Positions 1 through 6,152 of a stretch of DNA of 7,757 nucleotides are shown here, one piece after another (position 1 is the stretch's first letter; the number at the start of each line of letters is the position of its first letter). The notes under the pieces were generated by a model, which searched no databases, was not told the origin of the DNA, and worked only from the letters and a program-made list of their open reading frames with translations. A program made the position numbers and the translations under genes. Source of the DNA: CAYWXV01 sp964462535 (lineage in GTDB: Bacteria; Bacteroidota; Ignavibacteria; OLB7); NCBI GenBank assembly GCA_964462535.1, contig CAYWXV010000095.1:1-7757 (forward strand), read 5' to 3'.

Positions 1-18
1 TCCTACCTGCGGAGCTTT

Positions 19-54
19 AAAGCCGAACATGCATATGCGTGTTCGGCTTTTCTG
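19..54 (+). terminator. Rho-independent terminator of a gene left of the window
   Basis: The arms at 19-32 and 37-50 pair over 14 bp, with one G-T wobble, around an ATAT loop (33-36). On the plus strand a T-rich tail follows (TTTTCTGTTT). This is the classic intrinsic terminator layout for a plus-strand gene ending before base 1. On the minus strand the hairpin is followed only by TTTAAAG, so it could help end the convergent acetyltransferase transcript (stop at 58) but less efficiently. Confidence 0.85.
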
Positions 55-57
55 TTT

Positions 58-594
58 CTATCCCCCTCTCCACTCATACTCCACGTCCGGTGCGTTCTCC
101 GGAGGAGGACTGACGCCAAACTTCACCGCCTTGAACCCGTGCTTCTCATAGAGCCCACGGGCAGCATGATTCTCCTGGTGCGTGAAGAGTCGCAGCCCTT
201 CGGGATGTCGCTGCATCGCCAGTTGAAGCAGACGCGTCCCCCATCCCTTCCGCCACTCCGGTGGATCGACGTACATCCTATCGATGAAAGGACCGCTCAT
301 CGCGAGATAGGCGACGATGACACCGTCGAGGGTCCCTACCCAGATGTCGCAACGCGAGAGAACGTGCTCGCGAAATACGTCTCCCGCCATTTCCAGTGTC
401 AGCTCTTGCCAGGTTGGGATATAGGTATATGCTGCAAGTCCAGCGCGATGCCAGACGCCAATTACGTCCGCCTCATCAGCCGGTGTGAAGGGGCGGATCT
501 GGCGTCTGTCAGGGCCCGGGCTCTCGCCCCCCTGCCCCCCGTTCTGAATGCCGAGAGAGAGGGGTGGGACCGAGTCGCGTTCTTCATTGCTCAT
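58..594 (-). CDS. GNAT family N-acetyltransferase with repeat-derived N-terminal segment
   Basis: This 178-residue protein is a predicted cytoplasmic GNAT enzyme that would move an acetyl group from acetyl-CoA to an unknown amine. The domain starts near residue 32 (QIRPFTPADEADVIGVW). Motif A is at residues 104-124: the strand IDRMYVDP, then WRKGWGTRLL, the pyrophosphate-binding loop, with Trp where Gln/Arg is usual. Motif B is at about 141-154 (ENHAARGLYEKHGF), typical of the family. The start is well supported: AAGGAG lies 8 nt upstream of the ATG, and no other Met occurs before residue 69. Residues 10-30 (Pro/Gly/Ser-rich) are encoded by a copy of the repeat also seen at 672-733, so this stretch is probably an in-frame insertion and disordered. 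The fold is secure; the substrate is unknown. Confidence 0.93.
   Translation of the reverse strand: MSNEERDSVPPLSLGIQNGGQGGESPGPDRRQIRPFTPADEADVIGVWHRAGLAAYTYIPTWQELTLEMAGDVFREHVLSRCDIWVGTLDGVIVAYLAMSGPFIDRMYVDPPEWRKGWGTRLLQLAMQRHPEGLRLFTHQENHAARGLYEKHGFKAVKFGVSPPPENAPDVEYEWRGG
504..565 (-). repeat. GC-rich interspersed repeat, copy B (inside acetyltransferase gene)
   Basis: Read on the minus strand, this segment runs CCCCTCTC, then ATTCAG, a G run, GGGGGGCGAG, a GCCCT block and GACAGAC. The same order of blocks appears on the plus strand at 672-733 (CCCCTCTC, ATTG, AGAGGG, GGGGGGTGAG, GCCCTC, GAC, AGAC). The two copies are diverged and point in opposite directions. This copy supplies about codons 10-30 of the acetyltransferase without breaking the frame. 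The family identity is inferred from by-eye alignment. Confidence 0.55.
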
Positions 595-671
595 GATTCG
601 TGCTCCTTCGTCGTATGGCCGAGAATGTCGACGCTCCCCGCGGCTCTATGCCCACACGGATTGCTTCTCCT

Positions 672-733
672 CCCCCTCTCCCAAATTGCCGAGAGGGTTT
701 TTGGGGGGTGAGGGCGCGCGCCCTCGACGAGAC
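672..733 (+). repeat. GC-rich interspersed repeat, copy A (intergenic)
   Basis: This copy sits in the 146-bp gap between the acetyltransferase and the VOC gene. It holds a 7-bp hairpin (CCCTCTC 674-680 with GAGAGGG 691-697) followed by five Ts, then GGGGGGTGAG and a perfect 16-bp palindrome at 710-725. The hairpin plus T run could act as a plus-strand terminator, although no plus-strand gene precedes it. The palindrome lies just past the stop of the minus-strand VOC gene and may form a hairpin at its mRNA end. The block order matches copy B at 504-565. Confidence 0.55.
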
Positions 734-740
734 AGCTGTC

Positions 741-1250
741 TCACACCTCCCGCTTCACTTCCGCTTCCGCAATCAGACTGCTCGCCTCGAAATGCTCTGC
801 CTTCAGAACCGGGCGTCCAAGGGAATCGAACCAGAGTTCGCGCGGGCAATCATAGTAGAGTTCGATTCCGATGTCGTCGGGATCACGGAGGTAGACCGAG
901 ATGGTGGCTCCATGATCCATGGCCGAGTCAATCGGATAGTCTAGGGCCAACACGTGCTCCACCGCACGACCTAGTGCCGCGCGATCCGGATAGACGAAGG
1001 CGACGTGATACACTCCCGTATGGCCGGGTGGCGGAGGTGGAGCACCCGCGCTCTCCCACGTGTTCAGCCCGATATGGTGATGGTAATCATCGGCGGCGAG
1101 GAAGACTGCCTGGATGCCCGCCTGGCGTCCATCGGCCGTGACATGAAAGCCGAGAACGTCACGGTAGAATGCTGTCGAGCGATCGAGATCAGCGACGCGA
1201 AGGTGAACGTGCCCCACTCCAACCTTCGGGGATAGCGTGTAGTCTTTCAT
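741..1250 (-). CDS. VOC family protein, CatE-type (catechol 2,3-dioxygenase-like)
   Basis: This is a 169-residue vicinal-oxygen-chelate protein made of two beta-alpha-beta-beta-beta modules. Module 1 opens with GVGHVHLRVADLDRSTAFYR (residues 11-30), and module 2 with GVYHVAFVYPDRAALGRAV (79-97). The likely metal ligands are all present: His14 (HxxLxV pattern), His82 (GVYHVAF) and Glu130 (GIELYYD). The YHHHIGLNTW block at 56-65 is characteristic of the CatE/YfiE-like group. A metal-dependent dioxygenase or lyase on a small aromatic or similar substrate is plausible, but the substrate cannot be read from sequence. The start is ATG at 1250, with AAGG 5 nt upstream. The gene ends 146 bp before the acetyltransferase on the same strand, with the repeat in between, so cotranscription is uncertain. 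Confidence 0.93.
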   Translation of the reverse strand: MKDYTLSPKVGVGHVHLRVADLDRSTAFYRDVLGFHVTADGRQAGIQAVFLAADDYHHHIGLNTWESAGAPPPPPGHTGVYHVAFVYPDRAALGRAVEHVLALDYPIDSAMDHGATISVYLRDPDDIGIELYYDCPRELWFDSLGRPVLKAEHFEASSLIAEAEVKREV

Positions 1251-1538
1251 AACAGCCTTGTGGTAAGTATTCGTTGGGGTGGGCAGATGCTCAATGTATT
1301 CATTTCGGCACGCAATCTGTCGATGTCTGGAGAATCACGTCGCGCATTCCGAATTCCGCGTGCATGCCTGAAGAGCTCTACATGATCGACGAGCTGATCC
1401 TCTGTCACCGAACAACCTACCGCCTGGCGAGAAGATTCACTTGGACAGCGACCCGTGTCGCGTGATAGCGCACAGGGACCAGTGTGCGCATCGTTGGCAG
1501 CGGTAATCTGACTGCGGATGATCGTACGGCGCCGGTAA
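1251..1538. other. 288-bp stretch with no assignable gene
   Basis: The stretch lies between the end of the isochorismatase pseudogene and the VOC start. An open minus-strand frame crosses it (1585 to 1247), but its product is Arg/Ser/Cys-rich and matches no family I know. Short protein-like bits occur on the minus strand in different frames (for example EDQLVDHVELF, and MHAEFGMRDVILQTSTD followed by a stop), so an older, more decayed gene is possible. It should also hold the VOC promoter, but I could not place one with confidence. Confidence 0.4.
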
Positions 1539-2108
1539 TCAGCGCATAGAACACCAATCAGACAATCGCAGGATCTCGACCTCACTCATCACCCTCACCA
1601 AACCATTAGTGATCAGGATTCCCCAGACCCAGTTGTGATGTTCAATGATCGCCGGGGCCGGTAGATGTGGACGGTCGTTAACCGTTTGACGGTCGGCCAG
1701 CGACGGCTACATCGAATCCGCGTGCTGCTGCCGAGCGAACGGCGCTGTCGACGCAGAACTCGGTTGCTCACCCGGCGAGGATTGCCCGGTCCGCGTCATG
1801 TTCGCGCAGCATTGGCTCCAGCTCTGTGTCCTGAAACGACTCGTTCGCGCGCTTGCGGATACGCCGGTCCTCGGGGTCGACGGCCATCCTTCGAGCGATC
1901 TGCCAGCCAGGAGTGTCTGGGTCGTACTCGCCACCCGGATCGCGGTCATGCTGCACGAAGACCTCCATCCCCGATATGAACGAGCACGGGGAGCGAGTCG
2001 ATTGACCCGCTTGATCACGCCATCCAGAGCGTGTTGTCGACCTTGCTCGACCGCCGCCTCGCACATGCAAATGATGATGAGAACGTACCTGGATGATTCG
2101 AACGCCCT
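1539..2108 (-). pseudogene. Broken isochorismatase-family cysteine hydrolase
   Basis: Reading the minus strand across three frames restores a nearly full-length cysteine hydrolase of the isochorismatase-like fold. The pieces in order are: RYVLIII...EAAVEQGR and DGVIKRVNRLAPRARS (about 2090-1980); GMEVFVQHDRDPGGEYDPDTP, then IRKRANESF with the likely catalytic Lys, and LEPMLREHDADRAILAG (about 1975-1771); TEFCVDSAVRSAAARGFDV with the nucleophile Cys codon at 1755-1753; and VNDRPHLPAPAIIEHHNWVWG (about 1682-1620), ending at TGA 1541-1539. The lesions are: AGG at 2108-2106 where the start is expected, 7 nt after GGGAG; a frameshift near 1971-1978; in-frame TGA at 1770-1768; and a second frameshift near 1697-1701. 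Cys also replaces the usual first-strand Asp. The family call rests on motif order; the substrate of the ancestor is unknown. Confidence 0.82.
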
Positions 2109-2115
2109 CTTGTGT

Positions 2116-2131
2116 CTCCCTTCTCTCCTCC
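2116..2131 (-). promoter_or_regulatory. Ribosome binding site of the dead hydrolase gene
   Basis: GGAGG (2131-2127) starts at the last base of the helicase TAG stop (2133-2131), and a second purine-rich core GGGAG (2120-2116) follows. The second core is 7 nt before the in-frame AGG triplet at 2108-2106, which is where a start codon belongs. An intact binding site before a lost start, touching the upstream stop codon, implies the two genes were once translated from one mRNA. Confidence 0.6.
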
Positions 2132-5076
2132 TACCTCAGTGACGAACCGGTCGCCGACGCCAGCATCGCAATACACTCTTCCCTTCGCAGGAGCCAGCGA
2201 GTATAGGGAACAGGGATTATCTCGAGTCCCGCCCGATGGAACATGCGATATCGGTCGACCGGAAGTGGCTCACCGAAGCGACCAGGGGACCCGATCAGAT
2301 CGACACCGATGTTTCGTCCATCCGCAAGAAGAACGATGTCCATCGTCAATCCGGCCATCCTGAAGGCTGGCCAGGTTGGCACGTCCCGTCTCCTCATCTC
2401 CTCCATAACGTCACGCAGAAACTCATCGCTGAGATCCGACTCATTCGGTTTCACCATGGCACTCACGCCGTCGTCCCTCATCAACTCTTCCAGGTAGAGT
2501 GCCAGCAATGAATCTGCATTCGACGGAACTCTGCTCAGCGACGTGTAGATATGCTGCTCGAGACGAGCACGCGTGATAGCAACATTGAACGCATCACGAC
2601 GGGAGACGTGTCTGTATCGTGCCGAATGAGAGTCGGCGTCGATTGCCAGGGATATGAACATCAGGTCCCTTTCCTCCCCCTGGAACGTGAACGGTGTTCC
2701 AACCATCAACCCATGGCGATTGAACGCCTCTATCGGCAGTTGCTTCGCTAGCTCCGCCGCGATATAGTCCGCCTGCTCGCGAAACGGTGAAAGAATTCCG
2801 ATCGAGTGCGTGAGGTCGAGTGCCAGGTGTCTCTGTTCCTCCACACGCCGCACAACGTCTCGCAGAATCGCGTCTGCCTCTACGGAGTTCACCCCAGACC
2901 TCTCCTGCGTCCCGTCGATGCGATGGAGGACGACGCCGGCCGACTGCTCATTCTCAGGTCGCTCGGTCATAACATGGAGCGAGTCCCGGTAGACGTGTCG
3001 ATTGCTGAAGGAAATGATTGACGGAAGACTCCGGTAATGTTCGTTCAGAAACCCGACACTCTCCTGTCGCGCGACCTGCTCCGAGAGGAGATCCAGGAGG
3101 CTCTTGTCACGATAGTTCAGAAGGCGCGCGATCTCCGGCGACAGGTCATGCTTGTCCGCCAGAGCATTCTGACGATCCCGCGCAAGGAATGAGAGATGCC
3201 TGAGTTGATTGGGATCCCCGACTACAACGACGCGACGGGCACGTTGGAGGATCGGGAGCGAGCTGGCGATATCGCACTGCGTGGCCTCGTCGATAATGGC
3301 TACATCGAACATCCCGTTCTGCAACGGAAGAACACGATGGACATCGGAAAGGCTGGTAAGCCAGACTGGGAACGCCTTCAGAAGGATTGGAAGATCGATC
3401 GCCCCCCACAACTCCTCCTGTCTGGAGCCAGTCCTGGCCCGGAGAGCGGAGAGAAACGCATTCAGTTGGCGTCGGTGTTTTCGAACGGCAAGTGAAATGC
3501 GTTGGCGATAGAGGGATCGAAGCAGCTCCGATGCCAGCATCGTTCTTCTGCGGAGGGCCTGCTCGATCTCACGTGTCGGCTCCCAAAGCGGACGCGCTCG
3601 CGGTGCTCTCCAGGAGATGTACCGCCGATGGATCGAGCGAAAGAGACCGTCGTTGCCCGACGCGAGCACGCTCCCCCATTTCAACTCCCGTACGCATCCA
3701 TCACCGATCTCCTTCTCGAGTCTATCAATCTCCGAGTCCGCCCGCTGGAGGTCCTGCTCGATCCGACCGATCGACCGTTCCATCTCTTCGTCCGTCGAAA
3801 TCACTCCAGAGAGGAGGTCCTCCAGATAGGTCTTCAGGTCCTTCAGGTACTGCTTCCGTCCCGCGCGAATGACGCAGCCGGCAGTCCCAAGCTGCTCTTC
3901 GATTTTCGCTGCCACGACATCGACAGCGTGGTTCATCTTCGACGCTATCAACACCGACTCCCCGCGCGCCATGTGTTCAAGCGCGACACACGCGATCGTG
4001 AACGACTTCCCCGTTCCGGGAGGTCCAATCACCAGCGTGAGTGGTTGCGTTGCGGCTGATCGGAGAATGTTCCGTTGGGCGTTGCTCAGTATCGCCGGAG
4101 TCGGTCCCGGTTTGTAGGTTGTCACGCCCCGGGACGGCTCGTTCCATTCCGACGACACGAGAATGCTCAGGGGCCGAGACAGTTGGGGGGCTGCGGCGAT
4201 CTCGGTCAGTTCGTTCGTTACTCCCCTCGTCTCCGTCGATCGGGGAATCAACGCCGCGATCGATCCCGGAACAACCGTAAGCCCTATTGCGTCGCTCTCC
4301 TTCGCTCGACCGTACAGCGCCCGAATTGAACGTTCGTCGTGGAGCTCCGGATAGAAGTAGAGCGGTGCGCAGTCGATGCCGGCGTACAGATTCTCCAGGG
4401 CAGATATCAATGGACCCATTGCCTCCGGGGCGATCGTCCGTTGATGCAAAGCGTCATCAATGGGAGCCAGCGATGTCTCGCGCCCCTCTCCTCTCAACGC
4501 GTCCAGCAGTCGATAGTTGATCTGACGTTCGTCAAGATCGGGTTGGATGTAGATGTGCGTGTCTTCACCCTCGACGATCTGCGCCGGATGCATTATCAGC
4601 GGAGCGCAGATGACGCGGGTCGCCTCCCCTTCGTCGATACGCCCGACCAGCAGCAGCGAGGAGAGGACATACTCCTTCTCTTTTCGAGAGAGAAACGCCT
4701 GCTTCTGCGCGGCGATCCCTTGCTCGGCATCGACCGGAACACGCGCGAAGGAACCGGTCAACAGATCCTCCCGCCCATCCAGCACGATCCGATGTTCGAT
4801 GGAGCGGTGGAAGAGATCCCAGACCGTCGTCCGTCGATTGTCGGCGTCGTAGCAGTCCCGCAGATATGTGATGACGCCGGTGTGCATCGTGGAAAGTGAG
4901 AGGATAGGGATTCGCGGCAGACAACACGACCCGTGCCGATCTGTCGTCGAGATTCGTGCGACAGGGCTGTCGTTCTCCGGACGTACAACTACCGCCACCG
5001 CGCGGATTGGCATGAAGATACGCGCGTTACCATCATGGATGCGGAGCAACGAGCACGCATGATCGGGCGCATCCAT
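2131..5076 (-). CDS. SF1 (UPF1/DNA2-like) helicase with C-terminal PD-(D/E)XK-like domain
   Basis: This large protein is a predicted ATP-dependent nucleic-acid translocase fused to a nuclease-like tail. It has three parts. (1) Residues about 64-310 form the N-terminal region of this helicase group (VITYLRDCYDADNRRTTVWDLF, ICAPLIMHPAQI). (2) The SF1B helicase core shows Q-motif LSNAQRNIL (330-338), Walker A GPPGTGKS (351-358), motif Ia VLIASKMNHAVD (375-386), Walker B VAIIDEATQ (592-600), motif III VVGDPNQLRHLSF (618-630), motif IV YRSLPSIISF (681-690), motif V VGTPFTFQGEERD (792-804) and motif VI FNVAITRAR (830-838). A Glu/Arg-rich, probably coiled-coil insert lies at 426-458. (3) Residues about 880-975 resemble an MTES_1575/Vsr-like restriction-endonuclease fold, with Glu885, Asp913 and Asp926 as candidate acidic residues; the usual Lys of ExK is absent (VDLIG). 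The start is unsettled: the ATG at 5076 (no Shine-Dalgarno) gives 981 residues, while Met22 (5013) or Met64 (4887) would give a shorter protein, and family-like sequence begins about residue 64. Repair, RNA metabolism and phage defence are all possible roles; context does not decide. Confidence 0.92.
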   Translation of the reverse strand: MDAPDHACSLLRIHDGNARIFMPIRAVAVVVRPENDSPVARISTTDRHGSCCLPRIPILSLSTMHTGVITYLRDCYDADNRRTTVWDLFHRSIEHRIVLDGREDLLTGSFARVPVDAEQGIAAQKQAFLSRKEKEYVLSSLLLVGRIDEGEATRVICAPLIMHPAQIVEGEDTHIYIQPDLDERQINYRLLDALRGEGRETSLAPIDDALHQRTIAPEAMGPLISALENLYAGIDCAPLYFYPELHDERSIRALYGRAKESDAIGLTVVPGSIAALIPRSTETRGVTNELTEIAAAPQLSRPLSILVSSEWNEPSRGVTTYKPGPTPAILSNAQRNILRSAATQPLTLVIGPPGTGKSFTIACVALEHMARGESVLIASKMNHAVDVVAAKIEEQLGTAGCVIRAGRKQYLKDLKTYLEDLLSGVISTDEEMERSIGRIEQDLQRADSEIDRLEKEIGDGCVRELKWGSVLASGNDGLFRSIHRRYISWRAPRARPLWEPTREIEQALRRRTMLASELLRSLYRQRISLAVRKHRRQLNAFLSALRARTGSRQEELWGAIDLPILLKAFPVWLTSLSDVHRVLPLQNGMFDVAIIDEATQCDIASSLPILQRARRVVVVGDPNQLRHLSFLARDRQNALADKHDLSPEIARLLNYRDKSLLDLLSEQVARQESVGFLNEHYRSLPSIISFSNRHVYRDSLHVMTERPENEQSAGVVLHRIDGTQERSGVNSVEADAILRDVVRRVEEQRHLALDLTHSIGILSPFREQADYIAAELAKQLPIEAFNRHGLMVGTPFTFQGEERDLMFISLAIDADSHSARYRHVSRRDAFNVAITRARLEQHIYTSLSRVPSNADSLLALYLEELMRDDGVSAMVKPNESDLSDEFLRDVMEEMRRRDVPTWPAFRMAGLTMDIVLLADGRNIGVDLIGSPGRFGEPLPVDRYRMFHRAGLEIIPVPYTRWLLRREECIAMLASATGSSLR

Positions 5077-5135
5077 GAGTAGCCGAACCGGTTGGTCGAC
5101 TGTTGAAATACCGGTGTTTCGGGAGACTGTTCACA

Positions 5136-5158
5136 TCGCGCGCGAATACTGCGCGCGA
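5136..5158. repeat. Perfect 8-bp inverted repeat in divergent intergenic region
   Basis: TCGCGCGC (5136-5143) and GCGCGCGA (5151-5158) are exact reverse complements around a 7-base spacer, GAATACT. It lies between the divergently read helicase and VOC genes, just before the ribosome binding site of the short ORF at 5169. It could be an operator for a dimeric regulator serving both directions, or a hairpin in the VOC leader. No T run follows it, so it is not a standard terminator. Confidence 0.5.
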
Positions 5159-5168
5159 GGAGGAACGG

Positions 5169-5198
5169 ATGAGGCGTACCGGAGGTAGGCTGCAGTGA
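5169..5198 (+). CDS. Possible 9-codon leader ORF upstream of VOC gene
   Basis: An ATG at 5169 follows a strong AGGAGG-type site (about 5158-5163) by 5 nt and encodes MRRTGGRLQ. Its TGA (5196-5198) overlaps a GTG at 5195-5197 that is in frame with the VOC protein, as GTGA. GGAGG at 5181-5185, inside this mini-ORF, is correctly placed for the GTG. The layout is that of translational coupling, but a sequence this short could arise by chance in purine-rich leader sequence. Confidence 0.3.
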   Translation: MRRTGGRLQ

Positions 5199-5278
5199 AG
5201 GACGACGAGTGCAAGGCAGGGATCGCGCCGATTTCAAACGTCGATTGGCCGGCAGCGCACACCCAACAACGAGCAATC

Positions 5279-5665
5279 ATGATTGAACTACGCCCGCGCG
5301 AGACAGTCATCCTCGCATCCGACTTCTCGATGCTTGTCGCATGGTATCGTGACGTCCTCGGTTTCAACGTGACTCGACTGTTCGAGGACGACTATCACTT
5401 CTGCAACCTGGAACTCCCGTCGGGAATGAACATTGGCATTGCCGACGCCAAAGAAATGGGAGTGGTGCCCGTCGATCGAACCAAGAACACCGTTCTTCTG
5501 CAATTCGAGGTCGACGACGTGAAGGCGTTCTTCGACCACCTCCAGAAGAATGGCGGGATACCGACCTTTGGACCCTCCCACGATCAGAAGGGAGGGTTCT
5601 GGTTTGGCGGCTTCGCCGATCCGGAGGGGAACCCGTGCTGGGTTGTGGACAAGAACTGCCCGTGA
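5279..5665 (+). CDS. VOC family protein without the metal-ligand set
   Basis: From ATG 5279 this is a 128-residue single-unit VOC-fold protein: a first module beginning ETVILASDFSMLVAWYRDVLGF (residues 8-29) and a second one from TVLLQFEVDDVKAFFDHL (71-88) to FADPEGNPCWVVD (112-124). The positions that carry His, His and Glu in metal-dependent members are not conserved; the final Glu position is Cys120. A metal-free binding or sequestering role is therefore more likely than dioxygenase or lyase chemistry (inference). ATG 5279 matches the normal start of the family but lacks a Shine-Dalgarno. An in-frame GTG at 5195 has GGAGG 9 nt upstream and would add 28 residues, so the longer form is a serious alternative. 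The stop is 25 nt before the Cdd1-like gene, suggesting cotranscription. Confidence 0.9.
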   Translation: MIELRPRETVILASDFSMLVAWYRDVLGFNVTRLFEDDYHFCNLELPSGMNIGIADAKEMGVVPVDRTKNTVLLQFEVDDVKAFFDHLQKNGGIPTFGPSHDQKGGFWFGGFADPEGNPCWVVDKNCP

Positions 5666-5690
5666 TCCGCACAATCCTATTAACACTGCG

Positions 5691-5981
5691 ATGAATCCTG
5701 ACAAGGTCGATCGAGCGTCCGTTCGCGAATTCACCGATCTGCCAAACGTTGGAAAAGCCACGGCGGGAGATCTCCATCTGCTCGGATACGAGCGTCCGGA
5801 CCAGCTCGCCGGAGAATCGCCGCTGGAGATGTACAACCGTCTCTGCCGGGTTACGGGCCAACGACATGATCCGTGTGTCCTGGATGTCTTCATGGCGATC
5901 GTAGGCTTCATGAATGGAGATCCGCCCCGTCCCTGGTGGGACTACACCGCGGATCGGAAGCGATTGCACGGCCAGCTGTGA
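5691..5981 (+). CDS. Cdd1-like helix-hairpin-helix protein (pathogenicity-locus family)
   Basis: This small 96-residue protein contains a helix-hairpin-helix: FTDLPNVGKATAGDLHLLGY (residues 14-33), where NVGKA is the hairpin. It is followed by RPDQLAGESPLEMYNRLC (35-52), RHDPCVLDVFMAIVGFM (58-74) and PPRPWWDYTADRK (78-90). This order is characteristic of the Cdd1 / 'pathogenicity locus' family, small proteins of unknown function whose HhH resembles DNA-binding or TfoX C-terminal-like domains. Despite the family name there is no evidence for virulence. ATG 5691 is chosen because the family pattern begins right after it; no good Shine-Dalgarno is present, consistent with translation coupled to the VOC gene 25 nt upstream. 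Confidence 0.88.
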   Translation: MNPDKVDRASVREFTDLPNVGKATAGDLHLLGYERPDQLAGESPLEMYNRLCRVTGQRHDPCVLDVFMAIVGFMNGDPPRPWWDYTADRKRLHGQL

Positions 5982-6152
5982 CGAGCGTCGTCACATCAAT
6001 GACGGGCGAGAGCGGGTGCGATGCTCGCTCGGGCGTGGAGGGTAACGCCCGCAGTGCATGTTCAAGAGCGATCGACAGGTATGAACGGGCGGATGAAGGG
6101 GGCGAACAGCCCCTCGTGATCAGGCGGACCATTTTCACGCGAGGGATTATCG
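5982..6152. other. 171-bp intergenic region with small hairpins
   Basis: No gene is visible between the Cdd1-like gene and the PPOX gene. GGGCGT (6031-6036) can pair with ACGCCC (6045-6050), and a short G/C stem occurs near 6098-6115 (GGGGC, loop GAACA, GCCCC). Neither is followed by a T run, so no clear terminator can be named. The PPOX ribosome binding site GAGGG (6141-6145) is at the right end. I could not place a convincing promoter. Confidence 0.4.

Noticed and set aside
674..702. Hairpin plus five Ts as a stand-alone plus-strand terminator
   Set aside because: No plus-strand gene precedes it, and it falls inside the repeat copy at 672-733, so it is better explained as part of the repeat.
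1266..1294. Promoter-like pair TTGAGC / AATACT with a 17-base spacer upstream of the minus-strand VOC gene
   Set aside because: The -35 and -10 matches are weak, and transcription would start inside the ribosome binding site at about 1259, leaving too short a leader.
3387..4059. Long plus-strand open frames of 161 and 185 codons opposite the helicase
   Set aside because: They lie fully antisense to the intact helicase core; their Arg/Ser/Pro-rich products are typical of antisense shadows in GC-rich genes.
4339..4899. 186-codon plus-strand open frame opposite the helicase N-terminal region
   Set aside because: It is antisense to conserved helicase-family sequence, shows no family motif and has no ribosome binding site I could see.
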